Source of the DNA: Amphimedon queenslandica
Taxonomy: Eukaryota > Porifera > Demospongiae > Haplosclerida > Niphatidae
DNA: 56,464 nt
Direction of reading: 5' to 3'
Assembly (NCBI RefSeq): GCF_000090795.2
Contig: NW_003546265.1
Coordinates: forward strand, 20,450-76,913
A program made the position numbers and the translations under genes. A model generated the notes under the pieces. The model had not been told where the DNA came from and did no database searches. It saw only the letters and a list, made by a program, of their open reading frames with translations. Shown one piece after another: positions 1 through 22,398 of the stretch (positions are counted from its first letter, which is position 1; every line of letters starts with the position of its first letter).

Positions 1-121
1 AAATCGCGGCGCGCTTCGCGCGCCCCCAGCACCCCCCTTCTCCGATTCCTAGATACGCCCCTGGTAGCAGTAGTCTATAGTAATCATAGTTAAAGGTCAT
101 TGATTGAATGAATGTTTTTAG
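1..121. other. GC-rich flank, then intron end
   Basis: The first ~64 bases are strikingly CpG- and C-rich in an otherwise AT-rich window. They include a short foldback (GGCGCG .. CGCGCC around CTTCG). This looks like the end of a dispersed element or a collapsed repeat; a similar GC-rich patch lies at about 37040-37075. Bases 111-121 end in TTTTTAG, a plausible splice acceptor for the next exon. Confidence 0.35.
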
Positions 122-823
122 ACTCTTTTATTGAAAATGGATGATCTAAAGATTGAAAAGGAAGCATTGGAAACTAAATATAAAGAAGCCTCTAGTGAAA
201 AAGAAAAGTTGAAAAATGAGTATGAAGAACTCCATACTACAAGCAAGGAATGGAAAACACAATATGAGACAGCTAAGGAACTATTTGGCAAAATGGCAAT
301 CACAGAGAAGAAAGACAGTGGACCAAAATCACCATCAAGAGAAGAATCAAGTCATCATTACTACACACCTCATGCAGGGATTCCAGAACAAAATAGAAAA
401 GCAACTAAAAGAAGCAGTGATCTTGCATCAAATCATTCCACAAATGATGAAACTACTACTAACCCATCTCAGGGCCATGGGTCAGGATCTCAGCATGGAT
501 CAGGACCTCAGCATGGATCAGAGCCTCGGCATGGATCAGAACCTCGGCATGGATCAGGACGCCAAAGGAAGAGCTCTGGTGAGATACCAGAGAATGTGCT
601 GATAAGAGGGATTGATACTGAGATACAGCATTATGCAGACGAGGTTCGTAAAATGTCTCGGAACCCTGAGACAGCTGAAGTTATATTTACTGAAGATAAT
701 GAGAATGATGACAGACCATACGATCCTAATTTGGTCTGCCCTAAATGTGGAAAACAGTATCGTGTAGGAGAGATTCAAAAACTCAGACGCCATATAAATG
801 AATTCTGTACTGGTATCAGATAG
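122..823 (+). CDS. Coiled-coil protein with C-terminal NEMO/optineurin-like zinc finger (3' exon)
   Basis: An open frame runs from the acceptor at 121 to TAG at 823; the first in-frame ATG is at 137 (228 aa from there). The frame is open back to the acceptor, so this is probably the last exon of a longer gene that starts outside the window. The order is: a Lys/Glu-rich coiled coil (first ~60 residues), a low-complexity Ser/His region with five six-residue repeats, an acidic stretch, and a terminal zinc finger CPKCGKQY..RRHINEFC of C2HC type. Such a terminal finger after a coiled coil resembles the ubiquitin-binding fingers of NEMO, optineurin and TAX1BP1. I infer a ubiquitin-binding adaptor but cannot name an orthologue. 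Confidence 0.6.
   Translation, partial: TLLLKMDDLKIEKEALETKYKEASSEKEKLKNEYEELHTTSKEWKTQYETAKELFGKMAITEKKDSGPKSPSREESSHHYYTPHAGIPEQNRKATKRSSDLASNHSTNDETTTNPSQGHGSGSQHGSGPQHGSEPRHGSEPRHGSGRQRKSSGEIPENVLIRGIDTEIQHYADEVRKMSRNPETAEVIFTEDNENDDRPYDPNLVCPKCGKQYRVGEIQKLRRHINEFCTGIR
476..565 (+). repeat. 18-bp coding minisatellite, 5 units
   Basis: Five consecutive 18-bp units (CATGGATCAGGACCTCAG and variants) start at 476, 494, 512, 530 and 548. In frame they encode a six-residue repeat of the type HGS(G/E)PQ/R. Copy number may vary between alleles without breaking the frame. Confidence 0.85.
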
Positions 824-5899
<5,076 letters not shown>

Positions 5900-5998
5900 T
5901 CGAGTCTTCTTAATCTCTCTCTCTCTCTCACACCTTTTCTCAGTCACTGAACGAAAAGGCTCTCATCTTTCTTTATTGACCTTTTGTAGTCTATTCTA

Positions 5999-6004
5999 AA
6001 TAAA
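5999..6004 (+). promoter_or_regulatory. Candidate poly(A) signal of JNK
   Basis: AATAAA lies 100 bp after the JNK stop codon and is the first canonical hexamer on the plus strand. Confidence 0.5.
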
Positions 6005-6439
6005 TAATTAATAATAATAATAATAACAATAAATACACAGACAGAAAGCAAGCTTACATTATTATTTTTTCCTACTCTTTTTGCAACATTTTTTCTCAAA
6101 ATTTTAAATATTCTCTCAGCTTCGACAGAAAATTTAAATTCAATTAAAAACTATTTTGATAGGGTGGGGAAAAGCAGTAGAGAAAATGGTTGCCCAAAAT
6201 GAAGAGTTCAAACTTTTCATATAGCATATGATCTATTTTTAAAATGCGCCATAAATTATGTTAGTAGTGAGACCACACCTCCAGTTACAGGAAATTATAA
6301 TATGGTGGATTTATGTTAGAAGAAACGAAAGAAATAAGGATCAAAGCGAGTTTTTATTATTTGGTGAGGTTCTACTTTATTTTAATTTCATATTTTCAGT
6401 GCATTGATGATTGCTTGCAAGTTACTAGTGGTTACTAGT

Positions 6440-7510
6440 GTGGGTTTTGGTCGAAAATATGAGTGTTTTATAAATTTTTAAAGCTGCTAAAGACCCATGT
6501 ATTTCATAAAAAATGACTTAGAAAAAGTACTTCATTTCTATATTTTTTTCTTATACATATACATGTTCTAATGTTGTATATGAAGTTTGAACTGATTCCG
6601 ATCAAATTTGGATTTTTTATGAATTTTTAAAGTTGCTCCAAAATCGGGCCAAAGTCCCTGTACTTAGTACAGTGTAGAAGGGAACTGAGCCCTTAAATAA
6701 ACATTTTTTACAAAATAGATATAATACAGGGATAAATAGTAGGTTAAAAGAAGAGATAATAATAACGGAAATAAGTGAGAGAAAAATAATAAGATAAAAT
6801 GAATAGGTTAGGTTAGGGTAATAGTACAGTGTCTCGGGCCAAATTTTGGCAAAAATGACCAGGAGAGAATTTTCCATTTTTATGATACTTTCTGATGCAT
6901 ATATATGTACTTATGTTGTGTAGCAAGTTTAAACTGATTCCGATCAAATTTGGATTTTTTATGAATTTTTAAAGTTACTCAAAAATCGGGCCAAAGTCCC
7001 TGTACTATAGTACAGTGTCTCGGGCCAAATTTTGGCAAAAATGACCAGGAAAAAATTTTCCATTTTTATGATATTTTCTGATGCATATATATGTACTTAT
7101 GTTGTGTAGCAAGTTTAAACTGATTCCGATCAAATTTGGATTTTTTGTGAATTTTTAAAGTTGCTCCAAAATCAGGCCAAAGTCCCTGTACTATAGTACA
7201 GTGTCTCGGGCCAAATTTTGCCAAAAATGACTAGGAGAGAATTTTTCATTTTTATAATTTTTTCTTATACATATACAAGTTTTAATGTTGTATATGAAGT
7301 TTGAACTGATTCAGATCAAATTTGAATTTTTTACGAATTTTTCAAGTTGCTCCAAAATTTGGCCAAAGTCCCTGTACTATATATAATAGTACTTATTTTT
7401 GGCCAAAATTCTGGCAAAAATGAAAACGAAAGAATTCTTCATTTTAAATTTTTTTCTGATGCATGTACATGCTCTTACATGTATGTTGCACATAAATTTT
7501 CAACTGAAGA
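6440..7510 (+). repeat. ~186-bp dispersed repeat, about five tandem monomers
   Basis: Monomers carry the recurring blocks GAACTGATTCCGATCAAATT, GAATTTTTAAAGTTGCTCC, GGGCCAAAGTCCCTGTACT, GGGCCAAATTTTGGCAAAAA and TTATACATATACATGTTCT. Two successive copies of the core palindrome CTGTACTATAGTACAG lie at 7000-7015 and 7186-7201, which gives a 186-bp period. The array fills the space between JNK and the MFSD5-like gene. The same family recurs, in either orientation, at seven other places in the window. Confidence 0.85.
6665..6832. mobile_element. 146-bp insertion with 11-bp target-site duplication
   Basis: TAGTACAGTGT occurs at 6665-6675 and again at 6822-6832. The 146 bp between them (6676-6821) are absent from neighbouring monomers of the ~186-bp repeat. 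The insertion therefore sits in the palindromic core of one monomer. There are no obvious terminal inverted repeats. Its right end reads GGTTAGGTTAGGGTA, which resembles telomeric repeat by sequence. A short non-autonomous element is the simplest reading. Confidence 0.6.
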
Positions 7511-7571
7511 TTATTAACAGTTTCTCCTTTTTGTCTAATAATCCTCCAGGTCATTCAAGAGCAGAATAATA

Positions 7572-8966
7572 ATGATTGTCCTAGTCTATCTCTCTCTCTC
7601 AGTCCTCTCTGTCCTTTGTGCTGTGGCTTATTTCAAACTGCGCATAACTCAAGACCAATCTGCTCAGAATCCAAACTTCATTCAATTCCAGAGGAAGTTC
7701 ATCCCCATATACTTACTGGCAGTCCTTGGAGACTGGCTCCAGGGGCCCTATCTCTACAGATTGTATCATTATTATGGCTACCTTGAGCATCAGGTGGCTG
7801 TCATTTATGTTCTAGGACTCGTATCAAGTGCATTTGTGTTTCCTGCTAAAGATCTCATCACTAACAAGTATGGTAGTCGTAGAGTTGTGGTCATATCCTC
7901 CTTGTTGTATGGTTTCTCTTGTTTCCTGACTCTCTCAAGCCATTACTGGGTCCTAGCTATAGGAAGATGTCTTGCCGGAGCTGCTAATACTCTTCTCTTC
8001 TCATCGCTTGAGGCCTGGTATTTAGGAGAGCATTTGAATACGTATGACTTCCCAAAGGAATGGATAAGTGTCACGTTCAATCACATTGCATTCGGTAATG
8101 GGATAATGGCTGTCATTGCTGGACTCTTGGCCGATCTTTTTGCACGATGGCTCCAGTTGGGACCTCCTTCTCCTTTTGTACTAGCAGTCCCTGTCCTACT
8201 AGCTGTGGTTATACTAGTACTGGCTCTGTGGAGTGATGGGAAAGACAGTAATAATAAAGACCAGCTGAAACTGGAGGAGATAAGGAAGAGTTTAAGAGAA
8301 GGACTCAAGGCCATTACTCCTGATGTGTTCTTGATTGGTACCATTGAGAGCCTCTACGAGAGCTCCCTATTTGTATTTGTATTTATATGGACTCCGGCAA
8401 TTGGTGGTAGACTAAAAAGATCATCAGACAATGTACTCATTTCATCTCAAGGATTGCTAATGAGCGATATACCACTGGGAGTCACCTTTGCTTCTTTCAT
8501 GGTCTGCTTTATGCTAGGAGGAATCATCCATGACTACTTGAGACACAAAGTGAAGTATAGACTACCAAATCTACTCCTTCCTGTCATTGCTAGCTCCGCT
8601 GTCCTCTTCTTTATCTCGTCATTTCTCAGCTACAATGATCCTCCACTCCTCTTTCGCTTTACTGTCCTCATTTGTCTCCAACTGATAGAGTTTGGGTGTG
8701 GGTTTTATTTCCCTATAATGAGGACGCTCCGCGATAAGATCCTACCTGAAGAGAACCGTCTCTCGATCATAATACTATTTAGGATTCCACTCACTCTTCT
8801 CTCTGCCCTAGCTCTTTTGCTGTTGCATGATGCTTCAGGTGGAGTGTCTGAGATATTTCTATTCTGTGCCATTTTGATGGTCATTGCTTTAGTCTGTTCT
8901 ATTAGGTTCGTTAGAATGTCAGGATCAGCTAGTTTTAGCGATGAAGAACAACAGCTGCCATCATAA
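7572..8966 (+). CDS. MFSD5: Major facilitator, MFSD5-like (molybdate-anion transporter family)
   Basis: 464 aa, about twelve hydrophobic segments, one uninterrupted exon. A possible acceptor (AATCCTCCAG) lies 23 bp before the ATG, so a 5' UTR intron is likely. The family signature is clear: an N-terminal helix, then NPNFIQFQRKFIPIYLLA, GDWLQGPYLYRLYHYYG, SSLEAWYLGEH, WISVTFNHIAFGN, then later GTIESLYESSLFVFVFIWTP and LIEFGCGFYFPIMRTLRDKI. These match MFSD5 segment by segment, including the length of the central loop. Vertebrate MFSD5 is linked to molybdate uptake; the substrate here is inferred only from family. The stop lies 305 bp from the convergent GH3 gene. Confidence 0.9.
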   Translation: MIVLVYLSLSVLSVLCAVAYFKLRITQDQSAQNPNFIQFQRKFIPIYLLAVLGDWLQGPYLYRLYHYYGYLEHQVAVIYVLGLVSSAFVFPAKDLITNKYGSRRVVVISSLLYGFSCFLTLSSHYWVLAIGRCLAGAANTLLFSSLEAWYLGEHLNTYDFPKEWISVTFNHIAFGNGIMAVIAGLLADLFARWLQLGPPSPFVLAVPVLLAVVILVLALWSDGKDSNNKDQLKLEEIRKSLREGLKAITPDVFLIGTIESLYESSLFVFVFIWTPAIGGRLKRSSDNVLISSQGLLMSDIPLGVTFASFMVCFMLGGIIHDYLRHKVKYRLPNLLLPVIASSAVLFFISSFLSYNDPPLLFRFTVLICLQLIEFGCGFYFPIMRTLRDKILPEENRLSIIILFRIPLTLLSALALLLLHDASGGVSEIFLFCAILMVIALVCSIRFVRMSGSASFSDEEQQLPS

Positions 8967-9271
8967 TAACAGAATCATATCTTATTGTTAGAATCCCATG
9001 CATTATGAATAATAATAATAATATTGCTATTATTTATATACAAATTGGTCATTAATTATTTTCAGCAAAAGTCACTGCTGCTTAATTTACAGGACTATAT
9101 GAGTTTAACAAAATTCAAAAAGAAGAAGCAAGATACTGATTGAAAAAAAGCCTACAATATAAATAATACAAAAATCATGTATAAAGAGAAACGATGATAC
9201 GAACTACTGATCAAATGATTAAATAATGAGTACTGAGTCATTTTATTAATAATAGTATCAGGAGAGGATGA

Positions 9272-12157
9272 CTATTGACTATCTTTATCACAAGCCATAC
9301 ACTTTGGAGCCCCACTACCACAATCATTAACAGAGACAGGTTTGGTGCCTGATATTGTGAAGCTACCAACAATATTCTCACTAGTCTTGATAGCCACAGA
9401 CTCACCAGGAGAGCTCCCTCCTACACTGAGCTGATACGCTCCAGGATATATGTACCTATCTCCATTATTGTCAACCAACGAAAGCATGTACGATGATACT
9501 GCTAGAGTAGGAGAGACTTCGCTACCAGATTTAATATGAATGCGACTAAAATTAACAAGTTCTTGTAGAGGGACTGTGATGCCCTTTATTTGAGGAGGAA
9601 TGAGGTACGCTTGAACAACTTCGTCCCCATCCCTTGAGCCTGTGTTAGTAACAACTACACTAGCGGAGAGCCCATCACAAGGTTTAATAGTGTCAGATTT
9701 TAACTTGAGATGAGAGTATTCGAACTGCGTATAACTGAGTCCATAGCCAAACGGGAATAAGGTCTTGCCTGAGAAATATCGATAAGTACGACCAGGAGAA
9801 GGAGACATACGATAGTCCACGGAATCACGTAAATCACTTGAAGTGAGAAGAGTGGTGACTGGCATTCGACCAGCTGGATTATAAGAACCAAATAAGACCT
9901 CGGCAATCCCAGTCCCAGCCAGAGAGCCACCGTAAAATGTCTCCAATATCCCAACGATACTATCAGATAAGTATAAGTCGGGTATTGTCAGTGGTCCGCC
10001 ATTCATAAGTACTAGTATGATATTCTTTTTAGACGCTGAAAGACGTTTAATCAAATGAGACTGGCAACCAGGAAGATCAAGGACATCAATCGGATTGTAG
10101 TCCTCGGAACATGAAGTTGGTTTTCTGTCGTGTCCTTCTCCTTCCAGTGTATCATCTAGCCCCATTACAGCAATGACAGTGTCTGCCCAGTCAGTTAGGG
10201 ACACTGCCTCATCAAATCCAGTGACATTAGGGCAGGGTACACTCATACAACCAGCTGCATATTCAAACTCTATGCTTCCGTTAAAATGTTTGCTATTGTA
10301 TGTCTCTAGTCCATTTAGAACACTAATTATTTTCGATGGTATACCAACGTAATTCCCTAACAGATCATCAGTATCATTAGCCAATGGCCCAATGACAGCA
10401 ATCTTCTTGTTCTTTGACGGATCCAATGGTAAAGCATCCTGTACGTTCTTTAGTAGTACGATTGATTCTCTGACAGATTCAAGGTTGACTTTCTGATTAG
10501 CTGGTGTATCAAGATGACTGGCATCTATCTGCTGGTAGGTGACAGACTCATATGGGTCGAAATCCCCCACTAGGATTCGAAGATAAAAACTCCGCCAGAC
10601 AGCAGCTCTCACAGTATCCAGTGAGACAGTTCCATTATCGATAGCTTTTGATAGATACTGAGCGTAAGCAACACTGTACAGATCAAGATCAGTGCCAGCG
10701 TTCATACAAACTGCAGCTGCTTCCGTTAAATTAGACACAAAATGATGGACGGTGTCCACCTGAGCCACTGCTCCGTTATCTGATATGACAGACACGTTTG
10801 CCATCCCAAACTCTTCCCTCAGAATAGTCTGAATTAAATATTTATTAGCAGAATCCGGAGCACCGTCCTCGTTAAGGACTGTCCGAGTCCCACTGAGTGC
10901 TGTCATTATTTGAAGGACATTGGCGGCCATAGCTTGGGACTTGAAGGCAGGGAGGAAAGTATCGTAAAGGTCGTGAAGACTGACGTTGGCCGTGAAACGG
11001 TTTCTAATGTCACCAGGACCACAATGGACAGCATAGTGTTTAGCACAGGCCGCTATTTTGACATATCTAAAATGGAAAAATAAAATTTAACTAGTACTCT
11101 GAATATTGGTTGAAGAACCAAAAGAAAAAAGGTTATTTGCCCAGTTTTAAGCAAATTAAAAAGCTCTTAAAAACAAATTTGATTAGAATCAGTTCAAATT
11201 TAGTACAACATTAGAACATGTATATAAATCAGAAAAAATTATAAAAATGAAAAATTCTTTCCCAGTAATTTTTGTCAAAATTTAGCCTGAGACCATGTAC
11301 TGTAGTACAGGGACTTTGGCCTAATTTTGGAGCAACTTTAAAAATTGATAATTCAGCTGCAAATCATGAGACATACTTTGGGTCTTCTCCCTCTTGTAGT
11401 CCTTTTGTATAAGCGACACCCATCAAGGAAATGTGATAAGGGTCTTCACTAAAGGTTTCCTTGCCCCTCCCCCAGCGTGGGTCTCTGAATATATTGATCA
11501 TCGGAGAGAAGCAGTTTAGTCCAGCTGCTTCAGTACTGGATCCATCAAACTGAGAGAGCATTATATTGTGAAGAGCACGTCCTTCATCGGAAGTAACTTG
11601 TGCCACTTTATTCACCAAAGAAGGATTAAACGAGGCACCTAGACCTGTAAAAATAAAAGAGAGGAAACATAAAATTATCATAGATAGCCCATTAAAACTA
11701 TTCGATACATGTACATGTAGTCCATAAAATTAATCAGCTGGAAAACTATCCTTTTCACTCGCCGTAACAGAATTAAGAATCAATTTTGTTCATGAAAATT
11801 ACTAGTAAATAGACTACAGTCTTTACCAAGTGGCATTGGAAAGTTAGTCCAGGATATTCCCTCGGGCCATTTGCCTCCAGAGAGAGCCCAGCCATGAAGA
11901 CAGTTCGACCTCCAGTTGTAGTCCTTAATACCTAGTCTATCTATTGGGCCTGCTCTAGCATTGGCCTGTGATACTAGCTCATCTTTCGAAAGACGTGACA
12001 CGAGATCTGTTGCTCTTTCACTAGGAGTGAGTGTACTGTCACAAAAAGGAAGCGAAGATTGAGGAGTACCACTACAGCTGACGGAACTAGCCGGATGAAA
12101 AGAACTGACAGTATATTTAGTGAAAACTACGAGAAACAAGAAGAGCAAAACCGCCAT
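9272..12157 (-). CDS. Secreted glycoside hydrolase family 3, beta-xylosidase-like
   Basis: Three exons on the minus strand, 12157-11827, 11644-11377 and 11066-9272, join in phase to 797 aa. ATG 12157 is followed by a clear signal peptide (AVLLFLFLVVFTKYTVSS). The GH3 N-terminal domain shows FPMPLGLGASFNPSLV, DPRWGRGKETFSEDPY, AKHYAV and DLYDTFLPAFK. The presumed nucleophile Asp is in SVISDNGAV. The second domain shows ESIVLLKN, IAVIGPLAND, AVMGLDDTLEGEGHDR and FGYGLSYTQFEY, followed by a fibronectin-III-like C-terminal domain. Length and order fit plant, fungal and invertebrate beta-xylosidases. The usual SYN-x-VNG-x-P segment before the nucleophile is replaced by TALSGTRTVLNEDGAP, so specificity may differ. 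Intron 2 holds a copy of the ~186-bp repeat, and a CT run lies ~85 bp upstream of the ATG. Confidence 0.9.
11130..11345 (-). repeat. ~186-bp repeat copy in GH3 intron 2
   Basis: A single diverged monomer, inverted relative to the 6440-7510 array. Its core is GTACTGTAGTACAGGGACTT, flanked by TTTTGGAGCAACTTTAAAAA and AATCAGTTCAAATT. Confidence 0.8.
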
Positions 12158-12482
12158 CTCAGCAGAGCAAAAATAAATTGAAGACACACCTCCATCATAA
12201 AGATTTTAAATTTAATAATAATTATACAAAATTTAAGAAACACCATACAAGAGAGAGAGAGAGAGAGAGAGAGAGAAACGACACTATCAAAAATGATAAA
12301 ACAAAAAATATTTTGTGAAAACACTCATTAAAGCAAACCCATCTTTTATATATAATAATAAATAATAATAGCCTATGTTATTTTCACTGTCCTTTCTTTG
12401 TGACACTACTACTGTTATATAACATTATTATTATTAGTATTATTAATATTATTTATTTATTTATTTATTATTTGTACGACAT

Positions 12483-18541
<6,059 letters not shown>

Positions 18542-20047
18542 GATGAGAGTAAAGGCGTTTATAAACTGAGGGGGAAAAATACACACGTACATCTAAGTAA
18601 AGTATATGTCAAAATGGATATACATTTATGATTGACAGTTTCAATCTAATAACAAGAAGAAACTCATTAAGTTATGTACAAATGCCAAACAAAGGGGGGT
18701 TTATCACAAGTGGATAATGATACAGGTAGACAAACAGAAAGCCCACTGAGGATTAATACAATGATTAGACATTTCACAATACATATACATAGGGAGATGC
18801 TGGAGAGAGGGATGATAATAATCAGAGGAGGGGCAGTACATGTAATAGTAAGAGTTAACATGAAAGTTTAAAGTTATATGGAATTGTAATGAGAAGAAAC
18901 AGTCAACAATTTAAAGTAAACTTGAGCTCAGTAATCAAACCACGAAACGCATTCATATAAGGTAATAATACAGAGCTACTGGATAAACACGACTCTGTAT
19001 GCATTAATAATGATAATAATGATAAAATAATAAGAAAAATAATAATTATTATTAAAACAAAGGTATATCACCTAATACATGACCACACCAGACTTACTAT
19101 GCGTTATAGCAACCACATTAAAATACAATATTTTATATTAATGAGCTAATACTACTGGCACTCTATCAATAAAATAGCAAATCTGACTGTAAATTAAAGA
19201 TTCTTTGTACACATTCATATGATACAAGTATAGTATGTGAATTATAATATATACTGTAATAATGTGATTTATCTTATTTTAGTTATGCAAACAGAGGCTG
19301 CACATGATACAGTACTTCACTGTAGAAGAAACAACACTACAAGCTAGCATTTCTTTCTAAGCCAAGTAAAGGTATGTCTAAGTGGTTACATGAACATGTA
19401 TTATGATTATTATAGGATCATATAGTACATACTTATGCACATGTAGCTATACATTAATGCCATGTACATGTAATCCATTTCTTCCGGCAAAATTATAAGA
19501 AAGTATTATAAATAAATAATAATAATAATAATCAGGTTTGTTCTGTTTCCTGCAATTTGGCATAACTTGGCAGCAATACACAAATGACAACACACATATG
19601 TACATGCAACACTTAGCGTGAGAGCGAGACATTACATGGTTTAATATTAGCCATTATGATAAACAGTTGAATGAAATACAACACAGTATAACTAGCTGAC
19701 CTTTCAATAACAAATGAAGAGGAGCATTAGCATGACTCACACATACTTATTATGTGTACATAATGAAATATATAATTATATAAAATACAAGGAAAAACAT
19801 TAATTATATTTGCCAATACACTACTTATACACATTGACACGTATTTATGGAACATGCATAGACTCAATAGACAAACATAAAATTGAAGATTAAAGTAGAG
19901 GAAGAGAGAGAGAGAGGGGGAGAGAGGGAAAGGAGAAAGAATAAAGAAAGCCAAGAGTGTTTGGAATGATAATATGAGGGTTACTACCACTAAAAGAATG
20001 AGAACTACCTGCTGGCACAAAAAGACAGATAAAGAAAGCACCCATAG

Positions 20048-20113
<66 letters not shown>

Positions 20114-20765
20114 AAGAAAGGACCATACCATAGAAGATCAGTTAGTAATAACTTGCTAACAGCCGTCAATGAGCTTGTGCGTTACTTATTACAATAAAAT
20201 CAACAAATTCCACTTAAAAATAATACACACAGGGAGAGAGAGAGAGAAAATGATACTATACTATCAAGAGGATACATAGCCATATACATACAGGCATGTA
20301 CAGTATATAATAAATGTACAATAAAACAAGGAGTTATATTATAAGTACCATCCCAAGCTTGAAATCTAAAAACTACCATTCTACCATTCTACCAAGGCAA
20401 GCCACATGTACAGTACAAAGCTGGTATAATGGTGGAATACTTTGTTCTCTAGTTCCTCTATGAGTAGCCTGCCACGTCTAAAACTGTCAAATAACACTGG
20501 AAGAGTTAAAGGATATAGCTAGTCTCCTCTCAGAAACTCGGCTTGAGTTGAAGACGAACAATATAGCGGCTTCTTGAAAATGTGACGCTCGCTTCTCCTA
20601 ATCTCTTTCTTCAGTGCAGTTGGTGAAGGCGTTAACCTAAATGGGGCGTGGTCGATGAATATTCCGCGTGGGCGTAGCAACGTTGATTTGTAAGCTGCAA
20701 TTAATCTTTGAGCCTTTGCAACAAAAGAATTAGATCTATGATTCACTAATAATAATGAATGAGTT
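18542..20765. other. 2.2-kb intergenic region, no gene seen
   Basis: Between the ARHGAP39 start and the PSMG2 stop, both on the minus strand. It holds ARHGAP39 upstream sequence, a long (CA)n run at 20050-20111, a GA run near 20231-20247 and AT-rich tracts. All frames are short and without recognisable protein features. Confidence 0.6.
20050..20111. repeat. (CA)n microsatellite
   Basis: About 31 uninterrupted CA dinucleotides in the intergenic region between ARHGAP39 and PSMG2. Confidence 0.95.
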
Positions 20766-21021
20766 TTAATACAGAGATTTAGGAGAAGGTCCACCGTAAA
20801 CAGAGCTCCAAGATGCAGGCAGACTCCAGCCTATAGATAAGAAGAATTGATTATAGTTAGTTGTACAACAAAACTTCTAACACTTCTTCACCATTTCGTT
20901 CTCCTTCTTCATTTCCTTTAAGATTGAGCCACTGGTCAATGTGATCAGCCATATTTATAGCATCAGGACAATTGTTGCCTTGAGAACTGAAGACAGCAAT
21001 CGTTACTAATGGCAACGAAGC

Positions 21022-21064
<43 letters not shown>

Positions 21065-21862
21065 TAAACTGCAATAAAACAAAAGACTATGAATACTACC
21101 AACCTCTTTTTATACATTTGTTTTGCAAATCCTGATCCGGGAAGAAAGATTTGCTCAATTTCTAAAACTCCATCAGGTGATGCTGCTTTATTTTCAGCTA
21201 GAACAATGAAATAAAACAATTAAGAATAATATATAGTAACCCTCTCCCTCTCCTTCTCCCTCTCTCTCTCCCTCTCCCCCTCTCTCTCCCTCTCTCTCTC
21301 TCTCTCACTGTTTCTAGGTTCCATTGGTTGCCAGTTAAGAGCACTGCTGAAGTGAGTAAAAAGGTGAACCGAATTCTCATTCAGCAAAAACCTGAAAGGA
21401 GAACTGAGAAAGAGACCGTCTTATGGTGGCTATTATAGCATTAAGATAAACAAACATCGTTAAGTTTATCAACTCTCATATTATCATGCAGAAAGTAAAC
21501 TGATTACAAATTTTACAACAAAAATGAGCTAATTAAACTGTCCTCCTTCCCCAATGTCTGTGTATGTACGTTTCACGTGCAATCAAGTGTACAATTAACT
21601 GTGCATGTGCCAAGTGAAACAGTGGATACCTCTGTATATGTACATCCATTCTCTCCTCAGCATATAGTGATGCTAATAGTATAACAGCAGACGGTCTTTG
21701 AGCTTCCAACCACTCTACCAGCCGATTAATGAATTTATTAGACTTTCCCTAGGAATTGATCATAACTAAGCTAAACTAATGGAATCTCTTTACCTTTGCA
21801 ATTGGAGATCTCAGCTGCACTATCATCAATTTATTTGCATGACTTATGTACACTATAAAACA

Positions 21863-21915
<53 letters not shown>

Positions 21916-22213
21916 GTATTTTAATTACATTCAGCCGGAGTGGTAAGAGTTGAAGGTGATGAATGATTAAAGGGCTTATTTCCAATGACAGGTAAAATGG
22001 AGTCATCCTGAAACCAGCCAGATAGCTTAGCATGGAGGCTATTTATAATGAGATCCAGAGTCAACTGAGGTACATTACCCACAGAGACTGAAGGCTGAAA
22101 CACAATGTATGCATTATAAAAGTTTCATCAGCAGTAGTACTCACCAGTAATATTTTATATCCTGATGGAAGATGCTGGTCTCTTTCATTTGACTGAATAA
22201 AAAAATCAGCCAT
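20766..22213 (-). CDS. PSMG2: Proteasome assembly chaperone 2
   Basis: Eight exons (22213-22145, 22094-21929, 21852-21794, 21748-21630, 21391-21309, 21197-21104, 21022-20892 and 20830-20766) join in phase to 261 aa, against 264 in human. PSMG2 pairs with PSMG1 to assemble the 20S alpha ring. Diagnostic segments are PSVSVGNVPQLTLDLIINSL, SILPVIGNKPF, LMIVQLRSP, the FLPGSGFAKQMY turn, NNCPDAINMADHIDQWLNL and the terminal WSLPASWSSVYGGPSPKSLY, which parallels the human W-x-x-P-x-S-W-x-x-L-F-G end. Exon 7 is preceded by a CT repeat used as polypyrimidine tract. The ATG at 22213 is 186 bp from the stop of MINDY on the same strand. Confidence 0.94.
21022..21061 (-). repeat. (GA)n microsatellite at the PSMG2 exon 7 acceptor
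   Basis: Read on the minus strand this is a CT run ending in CTCTCAG, immediately followed by exon 7 at 21022. Confidence 0.88.
21866..21913. repeat. (TAA)n microsatellite
   Basis: Sixteen or so AAT/TAA units in PSMG2 intron 2. Confidence 0.9.
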
Positions 22214-22398
22214 TTTATTATAACACACACCCACCCACACAACAACCAAAAAATAATTAGATCTGGCATTATTATTTTAATAATCAATAAAAGTTTTCAT
22301 CATAAACACTCTATTTATAATAATGTAGAGTACATCTGCATGTGTGAATTTTAAAAAGCAATAAACGATAATTACTATACTTTGATATGTTATTTTAT

